Source: Gemmatimonadota bacterium
GTDB lineage: Bacteria > Gemmatimonadota > Gemmatimonadetes > Gemmatimonadales > Gemmatimonadaceae
DNA length: 64,000 nucleotides
NCBI GenBank assembly: GCA_020161135.1
Contig: JAIUOB010000001.1
Coordinates: 310,001-374,000, forward strand
Reading direction: 5' to 3'
A program made the position numbers and the translations under genes. Below the pieces are notes generated by a model. That model was not told the origin of the DNA and searched no databases. It worked only from the letters and a program-made list of their open reading frames with translations. Position 1 is the stretch's first letter. Each line of letters begins with the position of its first letter. Shown one piece after another: positions 20,343-32,673 of the stretch.

Positions 20343-23300
20343 GTCACGCGTCCGGTGTCGCGCCGCGGATCGCCCGCGCCCATGACGGCGTCGAGTGCGT
20401 CGATCACGGCGCGCGCAGGCGCAAGCGTCGCCCAGCCATGCCCGGTCGCGCTGGCGCCGGGCACGAAGCCGCGCAGGAACGCGTACGCCGCGCCGCCCAT
20501 GTCGCGCGCATAGTCGTAGTCGCCCGGCGTGGTGCGCGCACGCAGGAACCGGTGCACCGCCAGCACATACAAATGCGCCTGCAGCGTGTAGTGGTGCGCG
20601 TCCATCACCGCCCGCAGCGCGCCGGGTGCGTACACCGCCGGGTCGAGCGGCAGGCGGTTCGACTTCCAGTCCACCACGTACCAGCGACCGTCGTGGGCAA
20701 ACGCCAGGTCGATGAACCCCTGCAGGAAGCCATGCACCCGCCGCACGTCGAGCGCGCGCACGGCGGCGGCGTACCGCTGCGAGGCGGCGTCGCCCAGCAG
20801 GAAGCAGTCGGCGAGGGCGTCGGCCGTGAGCGGCGCCGTGGGGGACGCCAGCGGCAGCGTGAACTGCCACTCGTGCCGCGCCTGACGCTGCACCACGTCG
20901 CGCAGTCGCACCGCGCGCTCCCGCAGCGTGAACGGCGTGTCCAGCACCTGCCGCATCATCGTCGTCACGCCGGCAATGCGCGCGTCGTCGTCCTGCAGCA
21001 CGAACTGCTCGCGCCGCAGCACGCGCGACACCCGGGTGCGCAGCGCGTCGTCACGGTCGGCGAACGGCGTCTCCTCGAACAGCGCGTGCAGCACGGTGCC
21101 CTCGCGTGCGCCGGCGGGGAAGCTGCGGAAGTCGTCACGTGGCAGCGTGCGCCAGTCCTGCGGCGGCGCGACGGGCGCGTCATTCGCCTCCCCGTCACCA
21201 GCCGGCACACGCTCGCTCCCGGCATCCACGTCGCGCACGAACGCCGGCGCGCCGTCGGCGCGCTCGTCATGACGGGCACGCGCCAGCATCGTGTAGCTCG
21301 ACAACTGGAAGGTGCGAAAGCGTTCGCTCGGCGAGGGTACAGCCGGCAGCACGCGAACGGCGCGCGTGTCCACGACCGTCGCGCGCGACATCGCGCCGTC
21401 AACGGGCGCCGTGTCCGCCTCGTGGTCCATTGCTGCCGGCAGCTCGTCCGCACGCTCCAGCGCCACGCGTCGGTCGCTCCCGAGACGCGCCGCGACGGGC
21501 GCCTCCCAATCCCCCTGCTGCACCCACCACGACGCCACCTGGAGCGGCACGTCGGCGCGCGGCACATCGTCCAGCGTCGGGTCGCCACAGAAGAGGTACG
21601 CCAACGCGCTGTGCGCCGAGCCGTCGACCGCGACGAGCTTGCTCACATCGCGCGCGGTGCCCTTGCGCACCGGCCCCCACGCGATCCACGTGCGATAGCG
21701 CGCCCGCGTGAGCGCGACGTACAGCAGCCGCAGCTCCTCGGTGAGTCGCTGCAGGTTGGCCTGCGCGCGTTGCGCGACGGCGGGGCGATCGCCGTGTACG
21801 AGCACCGTGCCCGCCGACGGGTCGTCGCCCTCGGGCACCACGAACGGCGTGGCCGGCAGGCGCCCCTGCCAGAGCGTGGGACAGAACACGATGTCGTACT
21901 CGAGCCCCTTGCTCTTGTGCACCGTGAGGATCTGCACCGCGTCGGCATCAGTCTCGAGACGCAGCTCGGCCTCCTCGCGCTCGAGAGAACCATCTTCGGT
22001 GCCGTCGAGTGCGGCGCGCCGCTCGACCGCGAGCCAGCGCAGGACCCCCTCCACCTGCAGGTGCTGCGTGCTCACCGCGCGGTGCAGCAGCTCCACGAGA
22101 TGTCGCAGGTTGGTGACGCGCCGGTCGCCGTCGGCGAGGGCCAGCAGCCGCGGCATCACCGCACGTCGCTCGAACAGCGTGTGCAGCATGGCCACGAGCC
22201 CGTCGCGCGCCCACTGCTCGCCCAGCGCCACCACCTGGTCCACCATCGCGTCCCACACCACGCCATCGGCCACGCCGCCCTCGGCCCACGCCCGCACCGC
22301 CGCGTGCGTGTACCCCCAGAGCTCCGTCGCGAGCGCCGCGCGCAGCAGCGCACCGTCGCGCGGACTCGCGACCGCCTGCAGCACCGTGTCGAGTTCGTCC
22401 GCCTCGTGCGTCGCGAAGATGCTCGCCATCCCCGCCACGACGGCCGGGACGCCCACGTCGCGCAGCACCTCCTCCATGCGCAGCCCCTCGTGCCGCGTGC
22501 GCACCAGCACCGCCATGCGCCCGGCCGTCCACCCCTGTCCCAGCAGCGCGACAATGCGCTGCGCGGTGGCATCGAGCGCCTGCGCCCGCGCGGCCTCGAT
22601 GCCCAGCCAGCCGTCGGCGTCGGGGGTGAGCGCCATGATGTGCAGCGCCGGCGCCTCGCTGCCGGGCACCGGCAGCGGCAGCGTCTTGCCCGCGTCGATG
22701 TGCTCGTACGTCACGCCGTCGAGCAGGAACGGTCGCGCCCGCGCGAACAGCGCCTCCACCGCGCCGATCATCGACCCGGTGCTGCGGAAGTTGCGACGCA
22801 GCGAGTACTGCCGCTCAGGTGGCGCGAGGCGCGTCGCCTCGAGGTACGCCCGCACGTCGGCGCCACGAAACCCGTAGATGGACTGCTTGGGGTCGCCGAT
22901 GAGCAGCAGCGGCCGATCGCGGAAGATCGTCGTGAAGATGTGGAACTGCTGGCGGTCGGTGTCTTGGAATTCGTCGATGAGCGCAGCATCGAAGTGCGCT
23001 CGCAGCGTCGTCGCGAGCAACCCATCGGCGCCCTGCTCGCGCAGCACACGCTCGAGCTGGTGCAGCAGGTCGCCGAACCCCACCTGCTGCGCGCGGCGCT
23101 TGGCCTCGGCCACCGCCCGCTCGATGGTGCGTTGGGCATCGGCGCGCAACACCGCGTCGAGCTGCGTGCAGAGCGCCGCCACCGCATCGGCACGCTGCAC
23201 GAGCGGCCAGGTGGGCAGCTCGGCCACCACCTGCTTCGCGCGGTCGCCACGCTTGGCGATGGCTGCCGCGAGCGACGTGGCGCTCAGGGCGGCCATGGCG

Positions 23301-24172
23301 GGCGCCACCTCGTGCAGCAGCGCCGGATCACCCGCCGAGCGGCGCGCGCTGTCGCGCACCAGCACGTCGAAGGCGTCGCGTGCCGCGTCCGTGGCCAGCG
23401 TCGCGCTCTTGTTCCACGACAGCCCCTGCACCGCCGCATCGAAGGCCGCACGATCCCACACGGCCGCGAACGCGCGCACCGCCGCCATCAGCGCACGGTC
23501 GAAGCCGGCCAGGTCGAGTCCGGGGTCGAGACGCGCATCGGGCCAGTTGTGCCGCAGCGGCCAGAGCGTGAGCAACGCGTCGGGCGTGAGCCCAGCGCGC
23601 ACAGCGTGCTGCGCCAGCGCCGGCGTGTCGTAGAGCGTGCGTCGCCACCAGTCGTGCGCGGCTTCGCGCACCAGCGCGCGTTCGTCTTGCAGCAGCGTGG
23701 TGGCAAAGGGCGTGCCGCTCTCGAGCGCAAACTCGTCGAGTACCCGCTTGCAGAAGCCGTGAATCGTGTGCACCGACAGCAGGTCGAGCGACGCCAGCGC
23801 GTCGCGCATGCGCGCCTCGCCCCACACCACGTCGCGGCACAACGCGCGCAACTGCGGCACCTCGGCGCCCTCGGGCTCGGGTGTCACGCCGGCGTACAGG
23901 TCGTGCGCCATGCGCAGCACCCTGCGGATGCGCGTGACCAGCTCGTCGGTGGCGGCATTCGTGAACGTCACCACCAGCACGCGCCCCACATCGCGCACCA
24001 CCGGCGCCCCCGCCGCGTCGCGCATGAGCAGCAGCCGCACCACCGACAGTGCGAGACTGAACGTCTTGCCGGTGCCCGCGCTCGCCTCCACCAGCGACAC
24101 GCCGGGCGAGAAGTCGGCCTGCGGCACCTCGAACGTGCCGCGCGGCACGACGTCGCGTTCCGCGCGACTCAT
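20339..24172 (-). CDS. recB: Exodeoxyribonuclease V beta subunit (RecB helicase-nuclease)
   Basis: 1277 residues. UvrD-like helicase with Walker A VEASAGTGKTFSLAL (K36), DEFQDTDRQQ (motif II), GDPKQSIYGFRGAD (motif III) and ILTVHKSKGLEYD (motif V). The C-terminal PD-(D/E)xK nuclease has VVDWKSN (D1168, K1170) and YTLQAHLYVLA, matching the RecB nuclease QxxxY motif. It is the 3'-to-5' motor and only nuclease of RecBCD. The ATG overlaps the recC stop (ATGA). All catalytic residues inspected are present, so the enzyme should be active. Confidence 0.95.
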   Translation of the reverse strand: MSRAERDVVPRGTFEVPQADFSPGVSLVEASAGTGKTFSLALSVVRLLLMRDAAGAPVVRDVGRVLVVTFTNAATDELVTRIRRVLRMAHDLYAGVTPEPEGAEVPQLRALCRDVVWGEARMRDALASLDLLSVHTIHGFCKRVLDEFALESGTPFATTLLQDERALVREAAHDWWRRTLYDTPALAQHAVRAGLTPDALLTLWPLRHNWPDARLDPGLDLAGFDRALMAAVRAFAAVWDRAAFDAAVQGLSWNKSATLATDAARDAFDVLVRDSARRSAGDPALLHEVAPAMAALSATSLAAAIAKRGDRAKQVVAELPTWPLVQRADAVAALCTQLDAVLRADAQRTIERAVAEAKRRAQQVGFGDLLHQLERVLREQGADGLLATTLRAHFDAALIDEFQDTDRQQFHIFTTIFRDRPLLLIGDPKQSIYGFRGADVRAYLEATRLAPPERQYSLRRNFRSTGSMIGAVEALFARARPFLLDGVTYEHIDAGKTLPLPVPGSEAPALHIMALTPDADGWLGIEAARAQALDATAQRIVALLGQGWTAGRMAVLVRTRHEGLRMEEVLRDVGVPAVVAGMASIFATHEADELDTVLQAVASPRDGALLRAALATELWGYTHAAVRAWAEGGVADGVVWDAMVDQVVALGEQWARDGLVAMLHTLFERRAVMPRLLALADGDRRVTNLRHLVELLHRAVSTQHLQVEGVLRWLAVERRAALDGTEDGSLEREEAELRLETDADAVQILTVHKSKGLEYDIVFCPTLWQGRLPATPFVVPEGDDPSAGTVLVHGDRPAVAQRAQANLQRLTEELRLLYVALTRARYRTWIAWGPVRKGTARDVSKLVAVDGSAHSALAYLFCGDPTLDDVPRADVPLQVASWWVQQGDWEAPVAARLGSDRRVALERADELPAAMDHEADTAPVDGAMSRATVVDTRAVRVLPAVPSPSERFRTFQLSSYTMLARARHDERADGAPAFVRDVDAGSERVPAGDGEANDAPVAPPQDWRTLPRDDFRSFPAGAREGTVLHALFEETPFADRDDALRTRVSRVLRREQFVLQDDDARIAGVTTMMRQVLDTPFTLRERAVRLRDVVQRQARHEWQFTLPLASPTAPLTADALADCFLLGDAASQRYAAAVRALDVRRVHGFLQGFIDLAFAHDGRWYVVDWKSNRLPLDPAVYAPGALRAVMDAHHYTLQAHLYVLAVHRFLRARTTPGDYDYARDMGGAAYAFLRGFVPGASATGHGWATLAPARAVIDALDAVMGAGDPRRDTGRVT

Positions 24173-27100
24173 GACACGCCTCCCGCGGCGTCCATGGGCT
24201 CGAGGAGCGTCGTCGCGACCTCTGCGAAGCGGTCCCACTGCTCCGTCAGCGGATCGCGCCCGCGCCACAGCAGCGCCACATGCGCGTCGGCGCCCTCGGC
24301 CGAGGTGTACTGTCCGCTGGTCGTGAACACGTCGAGCGCGATGTGCTGTGCGTCCACCGCATCGCGCTTCTTCCACCACGCGAACGCACTGCGCGGAAAG
24401 AACGGTTGCGGCGCGCGGGACAGCGCATCGTGGAACGCCACCAGCGTCTCCAGCACGGCCATGGGCGTGCCGACAGGCCGCAGGGTCACCACCTCGGCCC
24501 GGTCCACACCGTCCTTCCGCTGCAGCCCGACCAGGCGCGTCTCGCCGGCGTGCCCCGCCGCGCCACGCACGCAGTGCAGGATCCACGCGCGAATGCGGTC
24601 CTTCTCGCGCACAGCCGCGCCACGCACGAAGCGCTGCCCATCCGGCACCTGTCCGTCGAGTTGCCCCGTGAGCACCCACCCCGCGCCGTGCAGCTCCACG
24701 GACAGCGGCGCGCTCAGGCGCGCGTCGGGCACACCGTCCATCGCGGCGTCGAGCAGCAGGTCGCGCTGCGCGAACAGGCGCGCGCTCCACTCCGCCGTGA
24801 GCGCCCCCGGCGGCAGCGATCCGCCGTGAGCCAGCAGCAGCCCCGCCCGCGACCCCTCGGGGCGCGCGTCACGCACGCCCGTACGCATGGCGCGCGACAG
24901 CAGCGGCTCGAGGAGTCGCGTGCGCTGCAACGCATCGACGACCAGCGGCTCGACATCGTCCACGTCGTCGTCCACGCCGGCCAGGCGCAACTGCAGCACG
25001 TGACGCGCGTACCAGGCGGCCGGGTCGGTCCACGCGCGGACCAGCGAGTCCACCGTGATCAGGTGTGGCGCCGACGTGGCCTGCGCGGGCGCGTGACCTG
25101 CTGCGCTCTCTGGCGCATCGTCGAGGAACGTGAGGGCGAGCGGCCGCGCCGCCTCGGCGCGTGCCGGCGGCTGCCATCGCGCGTCGAAGGTGAAGCGATG
25201 CGGATCGCTGCCGTCGAAGTAGCTCACGCTGAACGGCTGCAGTGCGTGCGACACGAGCAGGCGGGTGCGCGCAGGCGCGGGTACGTCGCGGGCTGACATG
25301 ACGACGCACATCGCATCCAACTGGTCGAGCAGCTCGCTCAGCACCACACTGGGTGCCACCGCCGCGTTGTCGGACTGCGACCGCCCCACCCACGAGAGGT
25401 GCAACCGCTCCTGCGCGCACAGCACCGTGTCGAGGAAGAGCTGGCGGTCGTCGGCGCGCACGTCGCGGTCGCCGGCCAGCGGTGCAACCCCCTGCAGGTC
25501 GAACGCCGGGCGACGCTCCCGCCGCGGAAACGCCCGATCGTCGAGCCCCAGCATGGCGATGAAGCGGAACGGAATCGCACGCATCGGCTTCATCGCGCAC
25601 AACGTGAGCCCGCCGGAGAGGAAGCCGGCATCGTGCTGCTCCGTGCCGAGGGCTTCCAGCAGCCACCGCCGCGCGACGTCGAGCGGCACGAGCGTGTCCT
25701 CAGGCAACGCGCTGGTGTCCTGCGGCGCCCCGAGCGCGTCGTCCATCTCCATCGCGCCGCGCAGGCGCGCGATGTCGCGGCGGATGCGCGCACACGCCGC
25801 CTCCTCGGCGTGGCCGTCGGGGCGCAGCAGCCAGTCCAGCGCCGCGTCGAACGCGAGACTCCACGCCAGCAACGACCGCGGCGCCGACAGCGACTCCGCC
25901 CGCAGCGCGAGTTGCTCCACCCACTCGACGAATCGGCCGAGGAGCGGCGCATCGCCACCCGTGTCGCCGGCGGTGGGAAGCACGCCCAGCACGAGCGCCT
26001 CGCGCGCACCGGCGGCGTGCCCCGCCACGAGGCGATCGACGCCGAGGCGCCATGTGTGCTCTTCGAGCGATGGGAGGCCGAAGTCCGCGCGCATGAGGCC
26101 ATCGACGCCCCAGTGAATGCGCGCATCGGCGGTCCAGCGCGTCACCTGCTCCACGTCGGCGCCTTCGAGGCCGGCCGCGCGCGCCACGGGGGCGCTCGCG
26201 AGCAGGTCGATCACCGCACTGGCCGTGAAGCGCGAATCGACGAGGGCGAGCAGTTGCGCGAAGGCGCGCGCCGGCGCGGTGGCCTGGTCGGGCGCGCGAT
26301 CGGCGACACGCCACGGGATCGCCGGGCGGTCGTCCGCCTCGCCGCGCGCGCCACCACCCGCGCGCCGCGATGGACCGAACACCATCGCCGCCGGCGCCGC
26401 GTAGCGATCGACATCGGGCACCATCACCAGCACGTCGTGCGGACGCAGCGACGGGTCGGCGGCAAAGGCATCGAGGAGCTGGTCGTACAGCACCTCGAGC
26501 TCACGCACCGGCGAATGACAGTCGTGCACCAGCAGCGAGCGGTCGTGTGCGTCCACCACGTGTGCGTCCACCGCGTGCGGCGCCGCGGCCGCACCATGCC
26601 GCAGTGCCGCCTGGACATGCGCCAGCGTGGTGTCGCGCGCAGGCGTGTCCGGCGCCGCCAGGTGTCGCATGTGCACGTCCGGCGCGGACGCGCCGAGCAG
26701 TGCGAGCAGTTCGCGCGAGGTGCCTCCCATCTGCTCATCGAGCGCGTGCCGCGCGACGTGGTCATGCGCGTGGTCACGCACGTGGTCGCGCGGGGTGAGC
26801 ACGTACGCCGTGACCGGCACGAGCCGCGCGAGCGCCTGCAACAGCTCCACGAAGGCGGGCGGCAGCGTCGAGATGCCGAACACCGTCACCCACCGCGGGA
26901 GGTCGTCGGGCGCCGCGTCCAGCCGTGTGAGCCACGCGGTGGTCTCCAGGAGCCACCGCGCGAAGTGCCGCGGCCGTGCGCCGGCGGTGAGCTGTTGCCA
27001 GAGCGCGCGCTGCCACGCGGCATGCGGCGACGCCTCTGCGGCGGCGATGGTCGCCTGCTGCGCCGTGGGGACCTGTTCACCCTCCCAGTGCAGCAGCAGC

Positions 27101-27567
27101 CACGGCCGGTACAGCCGATAGTTGTCGAACAGCGTCGCGATGCGCCGCGCGAGCGCAAAGCGACCGGCCGCGTCGCCGCGCGCGAGATACGTGCGGAGGG
27201 GTGCCCACACCGAGCCGTCGTCGATGGCGTCCACGTCGAGCGCCCCCAGCAGCGTCGTCAGGCGCCACGTGAGCGCCTCACGCTCGAAGGCCGCATCGGG
27301 CGGTTCGGCCGGGCGTACGCGTGCCAGTCGGCCGCAGAAGCCCACCGGGAAGTACACATCGAGCGCGGCAGCGCAGCCCCGCCGCACCGCCAGCTCCTGC
27401 CGGATCCAGCGTTCCATGCCGCGGCTCTGCACGACGATCGTCTCGTCGTCGAACGGCGTGAGCCCGGCCTCGCGCGCGTCGGCGTCGAGCTGCGCCAGCA
27501 GGGCATGCGGCGAGCTCCCCGTGACGAGACGGAGCGACGAGCCGGCGGCGGTGGCGGGCGGGTGCAT
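24169..27567 (-). CDS. recC: Exodeoxyribonuclease V gamma subunit (RecC)
   Basis: 1132 residues from ATG 27567; an earlier in-frame start at 27597 would add 10 residues. The N-terminus DETIVVQSRGMERWIRQELA is the RecC counterpart of the inactive helicase motif I region (IVVQSPGM in enterobacteria). PRWVTVFGISTLPPAFVELL and GLTLCAMKPMRAIPFRFIA are further RecC signatures. RecC holds RecB and RecD together and scans for Chi. Whether a Chi-like octamer is used cannot be told from this window. It is the first gene of a three-gene operon whose promoter should lie in 27568-28184. Confidence 0.92.
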   Translation of the reverse strand: MHPPATAAGSSLRLVTGSSPHALLAQLDADAREAGLTPFDDETIVVQSRGMERWIRQELAVRRGCAAALDVYFPVGFCGRLARVRPAEPPDAAFEREALTWRLTTLLGALDVDAIDDGSVWAPLRTYLARGDAAGRFALARRIATLFDNYRLYRPWLLLHWEGEQVPTAQQATIAAAEASPHAAWQRALWQQLTAGARPRHFARWLLETTAWLTRLDAAPDDLPRWVTVFGISTLPPAFVELLQALARLVPVTAYVLTPRDHVRDHAHDHVARHALDEQMGGTSRELLALLGASAPDVHMRHLAAPDTPARDTTLAHVQAALRHGAAAAPHAVDAHVVDAHDRSLLVHDCHSPVRELEVLYDQLLDAFAADPSLRPHDVLVMVPDVDRYAAPAAMVFGPSRRAGGGARGEADDRPAIPWRVADRAPDQATAPARAFAQLLALVDSRFTASAVIDLLASAPVARAAGLEGADVEQVTRWTADARIHWGVDGLMRADFGLPSLEEHTWRLGVDRLVAGHAAGAREALVLGVLPTAGDTGGDAPLLGRFVEWVEQLALRAESLSAPRSLLAWSLAFDAALDWLLRPDGHAEEAACARIRRDIARLRGAMEMDDALGAPQDTSALPEDTLVPLDVARRWLLEALGTEQHDAGFLSGGLTLCAMKPMRAIPFRFIAMLGLDDRAFPRRERRPAFDLQGVAPLAGDRDVRADDRQLFLDTVLCAQERLHLSWVGRSQSDNAAVAPSVVLSELLDQLDAMCVVMSARDVPAPARTRLLVSHALQPFSVSYFDGSDPHRFTFDARWQPPARAEAARPLALTFLDDAPESAAGHAPAQATSAPHLITVDSLVRAWTDPAAWYARHVLQLRLAGVDDDVDDVEPLVVDALQRTRLLEPLLSRAMRTGVRDARPEGSRAGLLLAHGGSLPPGALTAEWSARLFAQRDLLLDAAMDGVPDARLSAPLSVELHGAGWVLTGQLDGQVPDGQRFVRGAAVREKDRIRAWILHCVRGAAGHAGETRLVGLQRKDGVDRAEVVTLRPVGTPMAVLETLVAFHDALSRAPQPFFPRSAFAWWKKRDAVDAQHIALDVFTTSGQYTSAEGADAHVALLWRGRDPLTEQWDRFAEVATTLLEPMDAAGGVS

Positions 27568-28184
27568 GGCGTGCAATTTCGCATCGCACACGCCCAAACG
27601 ACGAACGGGCGACCCCGGGGAGCGACCCCGGAATCACCCGTTCTGGCCACAGAGGGTGCACAACGTGCTGACCCCGATCGGCCGGATCCTCGCACCATCC
27701 GTTCGCACGGACTGCTACTGATCGCGGCCGCGCCGAGCGCACTGCTGTCACTCACCTCAGCCGGTCGCAGCCTGGCGCGGTCGTGAAACCTGCCGGCGTC
27801 ATCCCGACCCCGGGGCACGCCCCGGACTCATTTGTCTCGCGCCCTGGCTCGGCGCTATCTCCCTGCCTTGGCCGTCGGCAGTTCGAGTCGGACTGCGTCG
27901 CCGCGGGATTTCCGTGACGCACACCCGGGTCCCGGTGACATTCGCACGCTGTCGATGGCTTGCACCACCGCACCGACGAGTGGCGGGACGAGGATTCCGC
28001 AGTGGCCGCGCCGTGACCAACGACGCTGCCGGGATGGTCTCCCCCTCACCACCGTGACGTCTCGCGTTGCGCTACGCCCCGATGGCTGCCTCCAGTGTTC
28101 CATCGACGGCCCGCGTCGTCAAGACCGGATTTCCCTGACACGCGCACCGCATGTGCACAGCCTGTGGAGAAGTGCGTGACGCGG
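27568..28184. other. 617-base non-coding gap upstream of recC
   Basis: No convincing gene. The reading frames present lack ribosome sites and recognisable peptide motifs. It contains an imperfect palindrome at about 27604-27642 (AACGGGCGA / TCACCCGTT arms around CCCCGGGG) and a related block at about 27801-27830 (CGACCCCGGGG then CCCCGGACTCA). The recCBD promoter is expected here but was not resolved. The base composition is slightly less GC-rich than the flanking genes. Confidence 0.5.
27604..27642. repeat. Imperfect palindrome, first of two related GC-rich motifs
   Basis: Arms AACGGGCGA and TCACCCGTT enclose CCCCGGGGAGCGACCCCGG. A second, partial copy (CGACCCCGGGG, spacer, CCCCGGA-TCA) lies near 27801-27830. 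They may be members of a short interspersed repeat family; only two copies are visible. Confidence 0.35.
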
Positions 28185-29438
28185 CTACCGCAGCCCGGCA
28201 TCCGCCGCCAGCACCGCGTTGAGCAACACATCTGCGCCGCGCGCAATGTCCTCGGGGCGCGAGAACTCCTTGGGCGAGTGGCTGATGCCCCCCACGCTGG
28301 GGATGAAGATCATCCCCATGGGCGCGATATGCGCGATCTCCTGCGCGTCGTGCCCCGCACCGCTGGGCATGCGGTTGTAGCTCGCCTTGAGCGACGCCGC
28401 ACTCGCCTCCACCCACTCCATCACGCGCTCGTCCGACAGCGCCGGCTTGCTGTCGGTGAGCACGCTGAACGCGAACGTCGTCTTCGTCGCCGCGCCGATC
28501 TCGTTCGCGAGTTGCTTGAAGCGCGCCTCGAGGCGATCGATCTTCGTCTGATCGAGGTCACGCAGGTCGACCGTGAGCACGACCTGCCCGGGAATCACGT
28601 TGGTCGTGTTGGGCGACACCGTGAGGCGCCCCACCGTCGCCACCTGACGCCCCGGCTCCGCGCGCACCGCGTCGTGCACCGCCACGGTGAACTTCGCTGC
28701 CGCCAGCATCGCATCCTGGCGCTGGTCCATGGGCGTGGCGCCGGCGTGATTCGCGAAGCCGGTGATGGTCACCTCGAACCAGCGCAGCCCGACGATGCCC
28801 TGCACCACGCCGATGTCGCGGCGCCCGCGCTCGAGGTTGCCCCCCTGCTCGATGTGCAGCTCGATGTAGCAGGCCACGTCGCCGCGCTTGCGCACCGATT
28901 CGCCGATGCGTGCCACGTTGCCGCCGATGATGCCAATCCCCTCGCGCACGGTCTTGCCGCTGCGCGCGGTCTTCGCGAGGTCGGCCTCGGTGAGTTCGCC
29001 GATGTACCCCTTGCTCCCCACGGTGCCGCCTTCCTCGTTCTGCCACACCACCACGTCGAGCGGGTGGCGCAGCGTCACCCCCTGCTCGCGCAGGCTGCGC
29101 GCCACCTCGATGGCCGCGAACGACCCCACCGGCCCGTCGTAGTTGCCGCCATCGGTCACCGAATCGATGTGCGAGCCGATGAGGATGGGCGCGAGCCCCG
29201 CCTGCGTGCCCGGCACCCGCGCGATGATGTTGCCGAGCGTGTCGATGCGTGGCGTGAGCCCGCTGTCGCGGAAGAGGCCGAGCGTGAAGGTGCGTCCGGC
29301 GAGGTCGGCCTCGGAGTAGGCGACGCGGTTGATGCCGCCGGCGGTGCGGCCGATCGCATCGAACTGCGCCAGCCAGCCGTTGAGGCGCGGGCCGTTCACG
29401 CGGCGGGGCGCCTGCTGCACGAAGCGGAGGGTGTCCAT
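28185..29438 (-). CDS. Zn-dependent M20-family amidohydrolase (allantoate / N-carbamoyl amino acid hydrolase type)
   Basis: 417 residues. Signatures of the hydantoinase/carbamoylase branch of M20: ILIGSHIDSVTDGGNYDGP (metal-binding His and bridging Asp), VVWQNEEGG (catalytic Glu pair), YIELHIEQGG, the dimerisation segment NHAGATPMDQRQDA and SGAGHDAQEIA. These enzymes hydrolyse the C-N bond of N-carbamoyl amino acids, allantoate or ureidoglycolate to release ammonia and CO2. The exact substrate cannot be read from sequence. No purine-degradation genes are adjacent. No signal peptide is visible, so it is cytoplasmic. Confidence 0.85.
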   Translation of the reverse strand: MDTLRFVQQAPRRVNGPRLNGWLAQFDAIGRTAGGINRVAYSEADLAGRTFTLGLFRDSGLTPRIDTLGNIIARVPGTQAGLAPILIGSHIDSVTDGGNYDGPVGSFAAIEVARSLREQGVTLRHPLDVVVWQNEEGGTVGSKGYIGELTEADLAKTARSGKTVREGIGIIGGNVARIGESVRKRGDVACYIELHIEQGGNLERGRRDIGVVQGIVGLRWFEVTITGFANHAGATPMDQRQDAMLAAAKFTVAVHDAVRAEPGRQVATVGRLTVSPNTTNVIPGQVVLTVDLRDLDQTKIDRLEARFKQLANEIGAATKTTFAFSVLTDSKPALSDERVMEWVEASAASLKASYNRMPSGAGHDAQEIAHIAPMGMIFIPSVGGISHSPKEFSRPEDIARGADVLLNAVLAADAGLR

Positions 29439-29500
29439 GGGGGCAAAACTACCCGCAATCGTGCAATGTCGCCCAGCGGGACGGACTGTAGTTTCGACGC

Positions 29501-31566
<2,066 letters not shown>

Positions 31567-31567
<1 letters not shown>

Positions 31568-32589
31568 TGAACGACTCCATGGCCTCCTCGTCGAGCACCC
31601 TGCCCGACAGCCTCGCCGACCTCGACGAGGAACTGGGATTCGGGCGCGTCGCTTCCCAGGAGTGGCGCGGCCGCTTCGTCAACGCCGACGGGCGCCCCAA
31701 CGGACGCAAGCTCGGACTCGGCGCGCAGCGCGGCGAACGGCTCTTCCTGCATGCGCTGCACGCCCCGTGGACCGACGTCATCGTGTGGCTCGTGGGCGGC
31801 GTGCTGCTCCTCAACGGCATCTTCGCCCTCGCCTACCGCGCGCTGGGCGATGCGGCACTCGTGGGCGGCGACACGCTCGGTCTCGACGATCCGTTCCTGC
31901 GGGCGTTCGTGTACAGCGTGGGGGTGTTCACCACCACCGGCACGCCGGGGCTGCATGTGGTGGGGCCCACCGCGCACTTCCTCATGGTCACCGAGTCGCT
32001 GCTCGGGCCGCTGCTCGCCTTCGGCATGGCAGGGCTCATCATCGCGCGGGTCATGCGACCGCGTGCGCAGATCCGCTTCAGCGAATCGGCCGTGGTGGCG
32101 CCCTACGACGGCGGACGCGGGCTCATGTTCCGCATGGTCAACGAGCTGCCCGGTGACCTCAGCAACGTGCGCGCGAACGTGTTCCTTTCGTGGTGGGAAC
32201 GCACGGGCGAGGTGCGCGAGCGCAACTATCGCCGTCTCGAGCTCGAGCTGGACACCGTCGCCTTCTTCCCGCTGCACTGGACCGTGGTGCATCCGCTCAC
32301 CCCGCAGAGCCCGCTGCGCGGTGTCACCCCCGAGCGGCTGGCCGAGGGGCAGGCCGAACTGCTCATCCTCATCACGGCGCACGAGGAGACCTTCTCGACC
32401 GAAGTGTCGGCGCGGAAGTCGTACACCTGGGACGAGGTGGCGTGGGACGCGAAGTTCACCAGCATCTTCACCACCGACGGCACCGATGGCCTCACCATCG
32501 ACGTCGAACGGCTGAGCCGGCTCGATCGGCTCCCCGAAGGGACGACCCGAGTTGCGCCCGAGCAGGAAGGGGTGCCGATTCCCAGCTAG
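31567..32589 (+). CDS. Inward-rectifier (KirBac)-like ion channel with atypical selectivity filter
   Basis: 340 residues. Two transmembrane helices (about 70-90 and 135-155) flank a pore loop, followed by a beta-rich cytoplasmic domain (MRPRAQIRFSESAVVAPYDGG, RNYRRLELELD) typical of KirBac proteins. The filter position reads FTTTGTPG (residues 121-128) where potassium channels have T-V/I-G-Y-G. Tyr is replaced by Thr and the second Gly by Pro. Potassium selectivity is therefore doubtful, and it may be non-selective or gated differently. The ATG overlaps the PQQ dehydrogenase stop (TGATG), so the two are co-expressed, an unusual pairing. Confidence 0.8.
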
Positions 32590-32673
32590 CCGCTGTCCCC
32601 CGGCCCAAGGCCCCCCGGCCCAAGGCCCCCGGCCCACGGCCCACGGCTCATTGCTCACGGCGCACGACCCCGT

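Noticed and set aside
20327..24829. Plus-strand frame of 1500 codons
   Set aside because: Antisense to recB. It is Arg/His-rich shadow sequence without any domain, while the minus strand has all helicase and nuclease motifs.
32590..32673. CGGCCCAAGGCCCC-type repeats as a possible CRISPR or satellite
   Set aside because: Only two or three short imperfect copies in 84 bases, with no spacers of uniform length.
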